This document shows positions 26,978 to 36,040 of a stretch of DNA of 64,000 nucleotides, in pieces. The notes under the pieces are model-generated. The model was not told the DNA's origin, did no database searches, and saw only the letters and a list, made by a program, of their open reading frames with translations. Origin of the DNA: Pseudodonghicola flavimaris (GTDB taxonomy: Bacteria; Pseudomonadota; Alphaproteobacteria; Rhodobacterales; Rhodobacteraceae); assembly GCF_030164425.1 (NCBI RefSeq), contig NZ_JASNJD010000025.1:1-64000 (forward strand). Direction: 5' to 3'. The stretch's first letter is position 1, and each line of letters opens with the position of its first letter. The position numbers and the translations under genes are program-made.

Positions 26978-28801
26978 TCACTTCTGGAACACATAAGTGC
27001 CGGGAGCTTTGGCAAGCGCCGTGCCCATGGCTGGTGGGGCAGCCATCGCGCTCGAATGTGCAGCCAGCCATTTTTGCCAGACTAACCACCACGATCCTTT
27101 CACCTGCTCATGTTTGGCCTGCCAGTCTTCAGCCGACAGCAGCGGTATGCCGTGTTTGTGAGTCCCCAAACGATAATGGCGACGCGGATGGTCCGGTGGG
27201 CTGACGATCCCGGCGTTGTGTCCGCCTGAAGTAAGCGTGAAAGTCACTTCGCAGTCGGTGAACTGGTGGATCTTGTAGACCGATTTCCAAGGCGCCACGT
27301 GATCGCGCTCGGTGCCGACAGCGAAGAGCGGTACCTGAATGTTCTGCAAGAGGACCGTCTGTCCATCCGCAATGAAGCGGCCCGAGGAGAGTTCATTGTT
27401 CAGGTAGAGTTTGCGAAGATATTCCGAGTGCATCCGGTATGGCATGCGCGTGCTGTCCGCGTTCCAGGCCATCAGGTCATTCATCGGTGTGCGTTCGCCC
27501 ATCATGTACTCACGTACCATGCGCGACCAGACCAGATCGTTCGAGCGCAATAGCTGGAACGCTCCAGACATTTGGTCCGCCGAGAGGTAGCCGCGGTTCC
27601 ACATCATGCTGTCCAAAAAATGCAGTTGGCTCGGGTCGATAAAAAGAGCCAGTTCTCCAGGCTCTGTAAAATCCACCTGCGCCGCAAGCAGCGTGACCGA
27701 GCTGAGCCGGTCGTCAGCCTGCCCACCCATCGCTGCCGCCGCGATCGAGAGCAGCGTACCGCCGAGACAATAGCCCACGCCATGCACTTTGGTCTTTGGA
27801 ACCAGAGTATTGATTTTTGATAATGCGGCCATGACCCCAAGCTCAAGATAGTCTTCCATTTCCAGATCACGGTCGGAGACATCTGGATTTCGCCAAGAAA
27901 TCGCAAAGACGGTATGGCCCTGCGCCACCAGCCAGCGGATCAGCGAATTTTCTGGGGAGAGGTCGAGAATATAGTATTTCATGATCCAGGCAGGAACGAC
28001 CAGAACTGGTTCGGGGTGCACTTTATCGGTTGTCGGGCTGTATTGGATCAACTCGATCAGATGGTTGCGGTACACGACGTTACCCGGCGAAACTGCGACA
28101 GTCTCACCAGGCAAGAAGGCCTCTGTCCCTACTGCGGGGCGGTCGGTCATCTTGCGCGCTTGGTCCTCCATGAGGTTCTGGAAGCCTTTGACAAAATTCA
28201 TGCCACCTGTGGCCCAGGTGCGAGCGATAACTTCCGGATTGGTGAAGGGATTGCTTGACGGAGCGAACACGTCCAGCATCTGTTTCGCCGCGAATGAGCC
28301 GACCTCTTCGTGGTGCTTCGTCATGCCCGGCACTTCATGCGTGACGTTGTGAAGCCATTGTTGCTCAAGAAGGAAAGCCTGAGCCATCCAACTGAATGGT
28401 GGCTTGCTCCAGGCCTCGTCGGAGAAGCGGTTATCGCCAGGAAGGGGCTCGATCGCCGGTGGTGTTTGCGGATCAAATGTCGACGACCAGAGCCACGCCG
28501 AAAGCCGTTTCCATTTGCGATCGGCTTTGACGGCCAACTCCATTCGCTTGCCAGGCGCAGAGGCCAGATGGAAGGCCCAGTCGAAATAAGCCATTGCCGC
28601 CGAGCCGGGCGACGCGCCGCCGGTAAACTGGCCGGAGAGAGCCTCGCGCATTTTATCATAGGCCTGAAATGCCTCGATCCCCAGCGGCTCACTCTCGCCC
28701 TGAGTTGAAGGTAGCCTTCGCATCGACCGCATGAAGGACTTGTTGTCGGCGCCTGCTTCCGAAGGCTTGCGTGGGTCGGAATTCTTCGAATCCTGCGCCA
28801 T
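26978..28801 (-). CDS. phaC: Class I polyhydroxyalkanoate synthase
   Basis: A 607-residue synthase from the ATG at 28801 (MAQDSKNSDPRKPSEAGADN), which has a good ribosome site (GAGGAA); longer in-frame starts run into the promoter region. Key features: N-terminal PhaC domain, lipase-like box GYCLGGTLLS with catalytic cysteine near residue 340, GTERDHVAPWKSVY carrying the catalytic aspartate, and LTSGGHNAGIVSPP carrying the histidine. It polymerises (R)-3-hydroxyacyl-CoA on granule surfaces. The phasin-like gene runs divergently from the same intergenic region. Confidence 0.94.
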   Translation of the reverse strand: MAQDSKNSDPRKPSEAGADNKSFMRSMRRLPSTQGESEPLGIEAFQAYDKMREALSGQFTGGASPGSAAMAYFDWAFHLASAPGKRMELAVKADRKWKRLSAWLWSSTFDPQTPPAIEPLPGDNRFSDEAWSKPPFSWMAQAFLLEQQWLHNVTHEVPGMTKHHEEVGSFAAKQMLDVFAPSSNPFTNPEVIARTWATGGMNFVKGFQNLMEDQARKMTDRPAVGTEAFLPGETVAVSPGNVVYRNHLIELIQYSPTTDKVHPEPVLVVPAWIMKYYILDLSPENSLIRWLVAQGHTVFAISWRNPDVSDRDLEMEDYLELGVMAALSKINTLVPKTKVHGVGYCLGGTLLSIAAAAMGGQADDRLSSVTLLAAQVDFTEPGELALFIDPSQLHFLDSMMWNRGYLSADQMSGAFQLLRSNDLVWSRMVREYMMGERTPMNDLMAWNADSTRMPYRMHSEYLRKLYLNNELSSGRFIADGQTVLLQNIQVPLFAVGTERDHVAPWKSVYKIHQFTDCEVTFTLTSGGHNAGIVSPPDHPRRHYRLGTHKHGIPLLSAEDWQAKHEQVKGSWWLVWQKWLAAHSSAMAAPPAMGTALAKAPGTYVFQK

Positions 28802-28855
28802 ATGAGGGTTCCTCAATCGTTGAAAATAAGCCTGCGGAAGCTTAATCATCGGTCG

Positions 28856-28869
28856 TTGACTAATGTCAA
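28856..28869. promoter_or_regulatory. Palindrome in phaC-phasin divergent promoter region
   Basis: TTGAC-taat-GTCAA, a perfect 5-base inverted repeat midway between the phaC and phasin starts (28802-28938). Its half-site TTGAC/GTCAA is shared with the TetR-type sites at 14165 and 15076, but in the opposite order. A control site for granule genes is plausible; which protein binds is unknown. Confidence 0.35.
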
Positions 28870-28938
28870 TGGACGAAGTAGGAATGCAGGCACAGATGGT
28901 AACCTCCGGTCCCAATCCTTCGCAAAGGAAGTCTAAAA

Positions 28939-29235
28939 ATGACAACGAAACCGACCACAGCTCAAACCGCGCCCTTTCAAGCTGCCGCGGCAGTTGCGTT
29001 TCCGGCCCAATTCGTTGACTTGATGACGCGTTCCGCTCAGGCCTCTCCCGAGGCGTGGCGCGAAGGCTGCGATCTTCTTGCCTCAGTTGCCGAGGATAAC
29101 GCTAGAATGCTGCACGAACTTGCTAAGGCAGACACGCCGCTCACCGCTGCCGCCCTGCTCGCGCAATACTGGCAAGATATGGCACGCAAGAGCTTTGACC
29201 ATCTGGTACAAACAGCCGTTCCCCAAAAGGCCTAA
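28939..29235 (+). CDS. Phasin-like granule-associated protein
   Basis: A 98-residue, mostly helical protein without signal peptide: alanine-rich start (TTKPTTAQTAPFQAAAAVAF), then FVDLMTRSAQASPEAWREGC and LAQYWQDMARKSFDHLVQT. Small amphipathic helical proteins beside phaC are usually phasins, which coat PHA granules. It has an AGG-type site (GCAAAGGAAG) upstream and is divergent from phaC. The assignment rests more on context than on a strict motif. Confidence 0.7.
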   Translation: MTTKPTTAQTAPFQAAAAVAFPAQFVDLMTRSAQASPEAWREGCDLLASVAEDNARMLHELAKADTPLTAAALLAQYWQDMARKSFDHLVQTAVPQKA

Positions 29236-29261
29236 GCTGCCTGCCGCGTTTTCGCTCCCGC

Positions 29262-29281
29262 CAAGAACCTTCGGTTTCTTG
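29262..29281 (+). terminator. Weak hairpin after phasin gene
   Basis: CAAGAACCTTCGGTTTCTTG, a short stem with a TTC loop and one bulged base, 27 bases after the phasin stop. There is no following run of T, so it is a candidate terminator only. Confidence 0.35.
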
Positions 29282-29391
29282 AGTGCACTGATGACAGGAA
29301 GTGGGGCGCACGGCTCTGATGATGGGTTAGGTAGCCCTTCCTGACGGTACTTGTGTCAGAATGATCCATGAAGGATCAGGAGGAAAAGGCT

Positions 29392-29665
29392 ATGAAGGAA
29401 GTCTCTAATCATCGGCGTTGACTTGGCGAAACAGGTCTTCCAACTGCACGGAGCGACAGCAGACGGCGAGATCGTGTTTCGCAATAAACTGTCGCGAAAG
29501 CAGTTCCTGGCGTTCATGCTGATGCATCCCGGATGCATTGTTGCGGTGCACGGCCCTTCACTGGCCGCGATCGGCCATGAGGTGTGCCTGATCGCGCCAA
29601 AGTTCGTCAAGCCGTACTTGAAGAACCGTGAACGACACGAGTTGGTCGTTGTAGGCCATGCTTGA
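29392..29665 (+). pseudogene. IS110-family transposase N-terminal remnant
   Basis: After a good ribosome site (AGGAGGAAAAGG) the ATG at 29392 starts MKEVSN and shifts frame within six codons; the neighbouring frame reads IIGVDLAKQVFQLHGATADG, EIVFRNKLSRKQFLAFM and EVCLIAPKFVKPYLK. This is the start of the IS110 DEDD domain and parallels the intact copy at 30069-31097 (IGIDLTKAVFQVHGA, EVKLIAPQYVRPFVK). The acidic pair region and everything downstream are missing, and the E-A-C-G motif is altered. Confidence 0.8.
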
Positions 29666-30068
29666 CGAGCGGGTCGCTATCTGCGGAAGGACTCTGCCCT
29701 GCGCGGCATGAAGTGCGCGCGGATGGCGGCGACAGCCCTGGCTACCTTCGCGACAGTGGCGGTATCAAGGTTGGCGCGGGGGTCGGCCATTTCTCTTTTG
29801 TGGTTGCCGCCCGTAATGCAAGAAGTTTGTGACCCTGTTGGCGTGTGATCGAGTGCGCACTTTTGTCAGGCCTTCATGATGCGGCATTCTCAAAAGCCGC
29901 GGGCCGGGATGGTGATCAGCGGATCGGGTCCAAATCTAATCGCCGAGCTTTCTGCTCGCAGAGAACGACTGGTTTTCCCGATCCGGATCTGTTCGATCGT
30001 TTTGCCCATTCAGGTCGCCGTCTTCTCACACTCCCCTCGGCACCGTCGCTAGCAGTTCGACATGAGCA
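29666..30068. other. Non-coding stretch between IS110 copies
   Basis: No credible gene. A minus-strand frame near 29760 reads MADPRANLDTATVAKVARAV but ends after about 37 codons and I cannot place it. The 3' end of the downstream IS110 element probably lies near 30060. Confidence 0.3.
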
Positions 30069-31097
30069 TCATGCCGCGCCTGCCAGCGCCGGATCCCTGT
30101 AATCTTCGTTCTTCGTCAGCATCGCCCATATCTGGCGGGCCATCTTGTTAGCCAGCGCAATCGCAACCAGCATCTTGGGTTTGCGCGCCAACATCCGTGA
30201 CAGCCAGCTCCCCTCCGTAATGGTACGCTGCCCAAGCCAGCTCAGTCGTGACATTGCCCCAATGATCAGGAGGCGTCGGATGTCGGCTTGACCGGCCTTG
30301 GTCATCCGCCCCAAACGCTCCTTGCCTCCAGAGGAATGCTGCTTGGGAACAAGGCCCAACCAAGCCGCAAAGCCGCGCCCAGCTTTGAACTGTGCCATGT
30401 CTGGGCCAAACGCTTCTACCGCAATAGCCGTCAGCGGCCCCACACCTGGCATGCTCTGAAGCCGGCGCACCCTGTCTGAAGCGGCGGCCAGCGTCTTGAG
30501 TTTCATGGTGCGCTCGATGATACGCGCCGTTTTCTCTGAAATCTGCGTCAGCAGGTCCTGGCTCTCCTCCCGGATCAGCGCTGGCAACTTTGAAGCTTCA
30601 TCCTCCACAAGCGCTGCTATGCGATTGAGATGGCGTATCCCGGCGGGGAATACATAGCCGTGCTCATACAGGAGCGCCCGCAACGCGTTCACGTCAGCGG
30701 TCCGCTGATGTACCAGACGCTCGCGGCCACGAAAAACCGCCGCGCGGGACTGCTGCTGAACTGTCTTGGGCTCTACAAAACTCATCTCAGGCTGACGGGC
30801 TGCGATGACGATCGCCTCGGCATCGGCAGCATCATTCTTCTGGCGCTTGACGAAGGGGCGCACATATTGCGGCGCGATCAGCTTCACCTCGTGCCCAAGC
30901 CCCTCCATCTCGCGCGCCCAATAATGTGCGCTGCCGCACGCTTCGAAGATGACCAGACTGGGCGCCTGCTGTGCCATGAACTCTGACAACTGCTTGCGCG
31001 TGAGCTTCTTGCGGAAACGGACCTCCCCTGTCCGAAGGGCACCGTGGACCTGGAAAACTGCCTTTGTCAGATCGATCCCAATCATCATCTCCTTCAT
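30069..31097 (-). CDS. IS110-family transposase
   Basis: A 342-residue recombinase from the ATG at 31097 (MKEMMIGIDLTKAVFQVHGA). N-terminal RuvC-like DEDD domain: D in IGIDLTK, E in FEACGSAHYW near 62, and the D pair in KNDAADAEAI near 98. C-terminal Tnp20 domain with QSMPGVGPLTAIAVEAFG and LGLVPKQHSSGGKERLGRM, which carries the catalytic serine. The frame is complete, so the element may be active. It closes the cargo region next to the copG gene. Confidence 0.92.
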   Translation of the reverse strand: MKEMMIGIDLTKAVFQVHGALRTGEVRFRKKLTRKQLSEFMAQQAPSLVIFEACGSAHYWAREMEGLGHEVKLIAPQYVRPFVKRQKNDAADAEAIVIAARQPEMSFVEPKTVQQQSRAAVFRGRERLVHQRTADVNALRALLYEHGYVFPAGIRHLNRIAALVEDEASKLPALIREESQDLLTQISEKTARIIERTMKLKTLAAASDRVRRLQSMPGVGPLTAIAVEAFGPDMAQFKAGRGFAAWLGLVPKQHSSGGKERLGRMTKAGQADIRRLLIIGAMSRLSWLGQRTITEGSWLSRMLARKPKMLVAIALANKMARQIWAMLTKNEDYRDPALAGAA

Positions 31098-31589
31098 CTC
31101 GCCGTCCTCCTCTTCGCGTGGCGTTGAACACCACGACCTTGGCACATTGCGATGCCGTCTGGGGAGGGCGGCAACCACTCCATCTGATCGGTCCTCTCAG
31201 GTCGCTCTCTGCTGCCTGCAATACCGGTTTCCAGAGCTTGGGCGCGAACTTCGTCCCGAGCAGGAAGCCACCTGCCCACAGGTGGGGCGCAGCGGCCGCA
31301 TTGCCGTGCGCTGCCAGCCGCGGGCGCCAAGTCTCAGGCGTGTCCCCCAGTCCCGAGGAAATTGTGTTGTAGGCCGCAACCAGGGACTGGAGGGCCTTGG
31401 CCTCAGTCGTGTTTCAGGCGCCATGAGGGCACTTTCGCCAACAAAGAATGGGATTCACTGGCGACGATCGATGAAACGCGGCCCGATGATGAGTGCGGTG
31501 ACGCTTCTGCATCGACCGCAGCCGTCATCCCAGGTATCAAGATCACTTCTACAGCCCCGACCTTTGCGGCTGAGGCAGGTGACATCGTT
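31098..31589. other. IS110 upstream end and junction with copG
   Basis: No gene found on either strand. The part nearest the transposase start is the 5' non-coding end of the IS110 element, the place where IS110 elements are known to encode a guide (bridge) RNA. I cannot fold it here and claim no specific RNA. The right junction between cargo and backbone falls somewhere before 31590. Confidence 0.35.
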
Positions 31590-32033
31590 TCAGCCACCTG
31601 CTGCCCCGCCGCCGTCCACATCCTCCGACACCTCCTGCCGCAGCTTCGGGCCCTGCGCGAGGCGCCGACCGAGAGCCGAGATAAACGCCTCGTAGCGCTC
31701 CCCTGCCTTGGCCCGAGCCGCCTTGGCCGCGGGTTCCGGCAGAGCCGGTGTTGTCGCAAGCCAGAAACGGATGAACACAGCCAGGCTTTCGACGGAGATC
31801 CCGACATCGCGTTCCAGCCGGGTGATCCGCCTGTCGATCTGATCCAGGCGTCGGGCCAGAACCGCGTCGCGGCGCTCTGCGTCATCCGGAGAGAGGAAGG
31901 ATGCGATCGCGGCCTCGGCCACCATCGATTGGGATCGATCACGCCGGGCGGCGAAGTCTGCCAGCATCTTCATGACCTCAGGATCGAGGTAGACCGAAAT
32001 CTTCGTCTTCTTGCGGCTGGTGGTCATGATCAA
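31590..32033 (-). CDS. CopG-like ribbon-helix-helix protein beside traG
   Basis: A 147-residue protein starting with a ribbon-helix-helix (KKTKISVYLDPEVMKMLADF, then RSQSMVAEAAIASF, residues 5-50), followed by a helical region and a hydrophobic patch. This is the conserved partner of traG in such elements and probably regulates transfer genes. Its start overlaps the traG stop by 4 bases. In relatives trbB follows at once; here IS110 and the cargo follow. Confidence 0.82.
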   Translation of the reverse strand: MIMTTSRKKTKISVYLDPEVMKMLADFAARRDRSQSMVAEAAIASFLSPDDAERRDAVLARRLDQIDRRITRLERDVGISVESLAVFIRFWLATTPALPEPAAKAARAKAGERYEAFISALGRRLAQGPKLRQEVSEDVDGGGAAGG

Positions 32034-34015
32034 AGCTCCATGCCGTCATCGGGATTGAGGGAGACCTGCCGCGCGACACCGCGCATCTGCTGCATGATGC
32101 GGCGATTGCGGATGGCACCATCCTCCTCATCCTCGGGTGGGTCGAATTCAAACTCGTTCTCAATGGGGGACTGCCTGTCGACCGGTTGAGGCTGCGCCAA
32201 CTCCGGCTGAAGACGGCGCTCCGAGCCGGTCGGATCGTTGTCCTCCGATGCTGTCTCGGAAAGCCACTCGGGCTCGTCCTCTTGCGTGGGGACTGCCAGA
32301 CTGCTCCAGTCATCCTCTCCCGAGACGCCCACTTCCACTAAGTCGGGTGGCGGCAAGACCCGCTCGGTGAACCGCGCATCTTCGTAATACCGTGCTTTTG
32401 TCGCCCGGATCGGTGGTGTGCCAGCCACCATGACGATCTCGTCTGAGGGCGGCAGCTGCATAATTTCTCCGGGGGTGAGCAACGCCCGCGCAGTTTCCGA
32501 CCGGGACACCATGAGATGGCTGAGCCAGGGCGCCAGACGATGCCCGGCATAGTTCTTCATCGCCTTCATCTCGGTGGCGGTGCCGAGAGCGTCGGACACC
32601 CGCTTGGCCGTACGCTCATCATTGGTCGCGAAACTCACCCGGACGTGGCAATTGTCGAGGATCGAGTTGTTCGGACCATAGGCCTTCTCGATCTGGTTCA
32701 GCGACTGGGCGATGAGGAAGCTCTTCAACCCGTAGCCCGCCATGAAGGCCAGCGCACTCTCGAAGAAGTCGAGGCGACCGAGCGCCGGGAACTCGTCGAG
32801 CATCAGAAGTAGCCGATGACGATCATCCTTGCCCTGCAGGTCTTCGGTCAGGCGTCGGCCGACCTGGTTGAGGATCAGGCGGATGAGCGGCTTGGTGCGA
32901 TTGATGTCAGATGGCGGCACTACGAGATAGAGCGTGACGGGACGCACTTCCCCGACAATGTCACCGATCCGCCAGTCGCAGCGGCGCGTGACCTGAGCGA
33001 CGACAGGGTCGCGATAGAGGCCAAGGAAAGACATTGCCGTCGAAAGCACACCCGAGCGTTCATTCTCGGACTTGTTGAGCAACTCGCGAGCGGCACTGGC
33101 GACCACGGGATGCGGCCCCGCCTCGCCCAGGTGCGGCGTCCGCATCATCGCGCGGAGCGTGGACTCCACGGGACGCCGCGGGTCGGACAGGAAGTTGGCG
33201 ACGCCGGCCAGCGTCTTGTCCTTCTCGGCATAAAGGACATGCAGGATCGCCCCGACGAGCAGGCTGTGGCTGGTCTTCTCCCAGTGGTTTCGCCTCTCCA
33301 GGCTCCCCTCGGGGTCGACGAGGATGTCGGCGATGTTCTGGACATCGCGAACCTCCCACTCCCCACGACGGACTTCCAGCAGGGGGTTGTAGGCCGAAGA
33401 GTTCGGATTGGTCGGATCGAACAGCAGGACCCGACCGTGTAGAGCGCGGAACCCGGCGGTCAGTTGCCAGTTCTCGCCCTTGATGTCATGAACGATGGCC
33501 GAGCCGGGCCAAGTGAGAAGCGAGGGCACGACGAGCCCTACCCCCTTGCCGGATCGTGTCGGCGCAAAACAGAGCACATGCTCCGGCCCATCGTGGCGCA
33601 GATATTGCCGCTCATAGCGACCGAGGACAACACCATCTGGGTCAAGCAGTCCGGCCGCCTTCACCTCGCCCATCTCCGCCCATCGGGCAGATCCATAGGT
33701 CGCGACGTTGCGGGCCTCGCGGGCGCGCCAGACCGACATAGCGATGGCCACCCCGATAGCAATGAAGCCCCCCGAGGCGGCGATGATCCCACCTGTCGCA
33801 AAGACCGGTGGCGCGTAGGCCTCATAGAAATACCACCACCAGAAGATGGCGGGAGGATAGTAGACGGGCGTCCCGAACAGCACGAACCAGGGCGGGCCCA
33901 GCTGTGCCTGATAGCCGAGGCTCGCGGCCACGTATTGCGTCGCGCCCCAGGTGGTGGCCAGAATGATGAGGAAGACGATGGAGATCTGCCCCCAAAGGAT
34001 TTTTGTTGCGGACAT
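32030..34015 (-). CDS. traG: TraG/VirD4 type IV coupling protein
   Basis: A 661-residue coupling ATPase with N-terminal membrane segments (ISIVFLIILATTWGATQYVA and a second near residue 75), Walker A APTRSGKGVGL near residue 155 and Walker B LLLMLDEFPALGRL near 403, then IAQSLNQIEKAYGPNNSILD. It links the relaxosome to the Trb channel and pumps DNA. The acidic C-terminal tail (DPPEDEEDGAI) is typical. It lies 27 bases downstream of the relaxase gene. Confidence 0.95.
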   Translation of the reverse strand: MSATKILWGQISIVFLIILATTWGATQYVAASLGYQAQLGPPWFVLFGTPVYYPPAIFWWWYFYEAYAPPVFATGGIIAASGGFIAIGVAIAMSVWRAREARNVATYGSARWAEMGEVKAAGLLDPDGVVLGRYERQYLRHDGPEHVLCFAPTRSGKGVGLVVPSLLTWPGSAIVHDIKGENWQLTAGFRALHGRVLLFDPTNPNSSAYNPLLEVRRGEWEVRDVQNIADILVDPEGSLERRNHWEKTSHSLLVGAILHVLYAEKDKTLAGVANFLSDPRRPVESTLRAMMRTPHLGEAGPHPVVASAARELLNKSENERSGVLSTAMSFLGLYRDPVVAQVTRRCDWRIGDIVGEVRPVTLYLVVPPSDINRTKPLIRLILNQVGRRLTEDLQGKDDRHRLLLMLDEFPALGRLDFFESALAFMAGYGLKSFLIAQSLNQIEKAYGPNNSILDNCHVRVSFATNDERTAKRVSDALGTATEMKAMKNYAGHRLAPWLSHLMVSRSETARALLTPGEIMQLPPSDEIVMVAGTPPIRATKARYYEDARFTERVLPPPDLVEVGVSGEDDWSSLAVPTQEDEPEWLSETASEDNDPTGSERRLQPELAQPQPVDRQSPIENEFEFDPPEDEEDGAIRNRRIMQQMRGVARQVSLNPDDGMEL

Positions 34016-34042
34016 GACTGTCGCTCCTTTCCTGTGTTTTGA

Positions 34043-35797
34043 TCAGAGGCCAAGACCGCGCTTGCGGCCGAAGTCCCAATCGACCCCGCCGTCCCCGCGG
34101 GCGACGCCGGCGACATTCCGGCCGAGGTGCTTTTCGAGGGAGGGGGACCAGGGCACGAGTTGGAAGCCGAACGCGCCGTCAGCTCCATAGCCCTCGATCA
34201 TGGCAAAGCGGCCCGAAGCGAGTGCGAGACGCTGGCGATAGAGGCCGCTGACGTAGTCGCCCGCCCCCGCCTTGCCGAACGGCAACCCGGTTTCTCCCGA
34301 GAGCTGCGCGCCAACTGCCTGCAACTCCCGGTCGCGCAAGGTTCCGAGCAGGCGCCGGGCAAAGACGACCCTGCCGCCCCGCTGCTCGGCCAGCCCCTCC
34401 GAGGTCAGATGATCGGCGCGCGCGTCCAGAGCCTGCCGGACCTCGGCACCAAAGCCCTGGTCCGACAGCGCAAGCGGTTCCCGCGCGATGGCCTGCCGGT
34501 CGAGCCAGGTCGCCCCGGGCGCGGTCACCTGCGCAGCGAGGTCCAGGTCTGACCGAACCGCCAGTGCGACACGACGCTGGCCGCGCGCATCGTCATAGGT
34601 GCGGAGTTCCACGATCGAGCCTGGTGCACTGTCGCCGGCGGCGTCGAGATGGGGCAGACGGATATGGTGGCTCCGGCCATCGACACCATCGACGACGGCA
34701 TAGGCTGTCCCCTTCAGCTCGTCATCGAGGCCCCGCTGGACCAGACGACCGATGACGGGAGCATCGAGGCTCTCCGCGGCAAGGACGTAACTCGAGGACC
34801 CGCGCTCGATCCCCCGGTCCGTCAGGGCACGATGCATCCGCTTGATGATGTCGCCACGCTCCCCCATCTCGCGCAGGACCACTTCGGCATCGTCCCTGAT
34901 GTGCCATTGCGACTGTCCGATCTGGTCGGCGACGCCGAGGATTTCCAGCTTTCGCAACCGCCCGACCTTCAGCGCGTGAAACGCGTCCGGCTGCCGATCC
35001 GAATCCGGCGCCATGTCGAGGATGCGCGAACGCCCCGCGTCCCGCAGCAACTGACGGTCGAGCTGCGTCCAACGCTCCGCCCCGAACTGGCGTTCAAGTG
35101 TCCGGCGGATGTCGAGATCGCTGCGCGGGCCCAGTTCCTGGGTGACGAGAGCCCGTGCCCTGTCCCGCATCCCCTCCTTGATGTAGTCCCGTGAGATTAC
35201 GAGATCCTGGCCGTCGTTGCGCACACCCCGAACGATCAGATGGACGTGCGGATGGGCGGTGTTCCAGTGATCGACGCCGACCCAGTCAAGCGACGTGCCG
35301 AGATCCTGTTCCATCCGCCCGACGAGATCGCGGGTAAAGGTTTGCAGGTCAGACATGTCCGGGGCGTCGTCGGGCGAGACGATGAAGCGGAAATGATGAC
35401 GGTCATCGCGACACCGCTCGGCAAAGGCCCGGCCATCGGCATCCTCCGTTCCCGGCCCGAAGAGCCTGGCCTTCTCCCCATCCCGGGTCACGCCATCCCG
35501 GCGCAGGTAATCGAGGTGGGCTCCGAGAGGCGCGGACGTCCCGCTGTGCCGCACCACACGCGCCTTGATCACCGCGCCGCGCGTGCGAGCGGTGATGAGG
35601 CGGTTGGCCTGAATGCTGGCGCGCTGACCACGCCCGAAGCGGGACCGATTGCTCGGGGTGACGCGCCCGGCCCGCGACACACCACCCCCGGCCTTTTTCG
35701 CCGCAGCCAGGGCCTGTGCGACAAAGGGCCGGCCCTGCTGCACCCGTGTCGAGCGGATACGCCCCGGACGGATGCGGAACTCGCGATCATCGGGCAT
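34043..35797 (-). CDS. HUH relaxase, VirD2-like with DUF3363
   Basis: A 584-residue relaxase from the ATG at 35797 (MPDDREFRIRPGRIRSTRVQ). The three-histidine metal site is in NTAHPHVHLIVRG near residue 184; a conserved SGTSAPLGAHLDYLRRDGVT precedes it. The C-terminal part is the DUF3363 region (APGATWLDRQAIAREPLALS, LPFGKAGAGDYVSGLYRQRL). It should nick the transfer origin and lead the strand into the recipient. The origin is likely in 35798-36040, where I found no distinctive repeat. Confidence 0.93.
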   Translation of the reverse strand: MPDDREFRIRPGRIRSTRVQQGRPFVAQALAAAKKAGGGVSRAGRVTPSNRSRFGRGQRASIQANRLITARTRGAVIKARVVRHSGTSAPLGAHLDYLRRDGVTRDGEKARLFGPGTEDADGRAFAERCRDDRHHFRFIVSPDDAPDMSDLQTFTRDLVGRMEQDLGTSLDWVGVDHWNTAHPHVHLIVRGVRNDGQDLVISRDYIKEGMRDRARALVTQELGPRSDLDIRRTLERQFGAERWTQLDRQLLRDAGRSRILDMAPDSDRQPDAFHALKVGRLRKLEILGVADQIGQSQWHIRDDAEVVLREMGERGDIIKRMHRALTDRGIERGSSSYVLAAESLDAPVIGRLVQRGLDDELKGTAYAVVDGVDGRSHHIRLPHLDAAGDSAPGSIVELRTYDDARGQRRVALAVRSDLDLAAQVTAPGATWLDRQAIAREPLALSDQGFGAEVRQALDARADHLTSEGLAEQRGGRVVFARRLLGTLRDRELQAVGAQLSGETGLPFGKAGAGDYVSGLYRQRLALASGRFAMIEGYGADGAFGFQLVPWSPSLEKHLGRNVAGVARGDGGVDWDFGRKRGLGL

Positions 35798-36040
35798 GGG
35801 AGGTCCCCACACAGTGCGAAACAGCGATCATTTTCACAAACTTAGGCACATCTCGCACGGTGCGAACACGCGCCACACGGTGCGGATCGCAGCAAAAACA
35901 TGAACAAAAACAACCGCCCAACCACCGCGCACCGTGCGCCCTTTTATCCTGCCATCCTTCGGTCGTGGTGCCTGCCGCCACCGCCCGTCCCCTCAGAAGC
36001 ACGCCCGAGTACGACGGAATGCGAAGTGTCGTCGCGCAGG

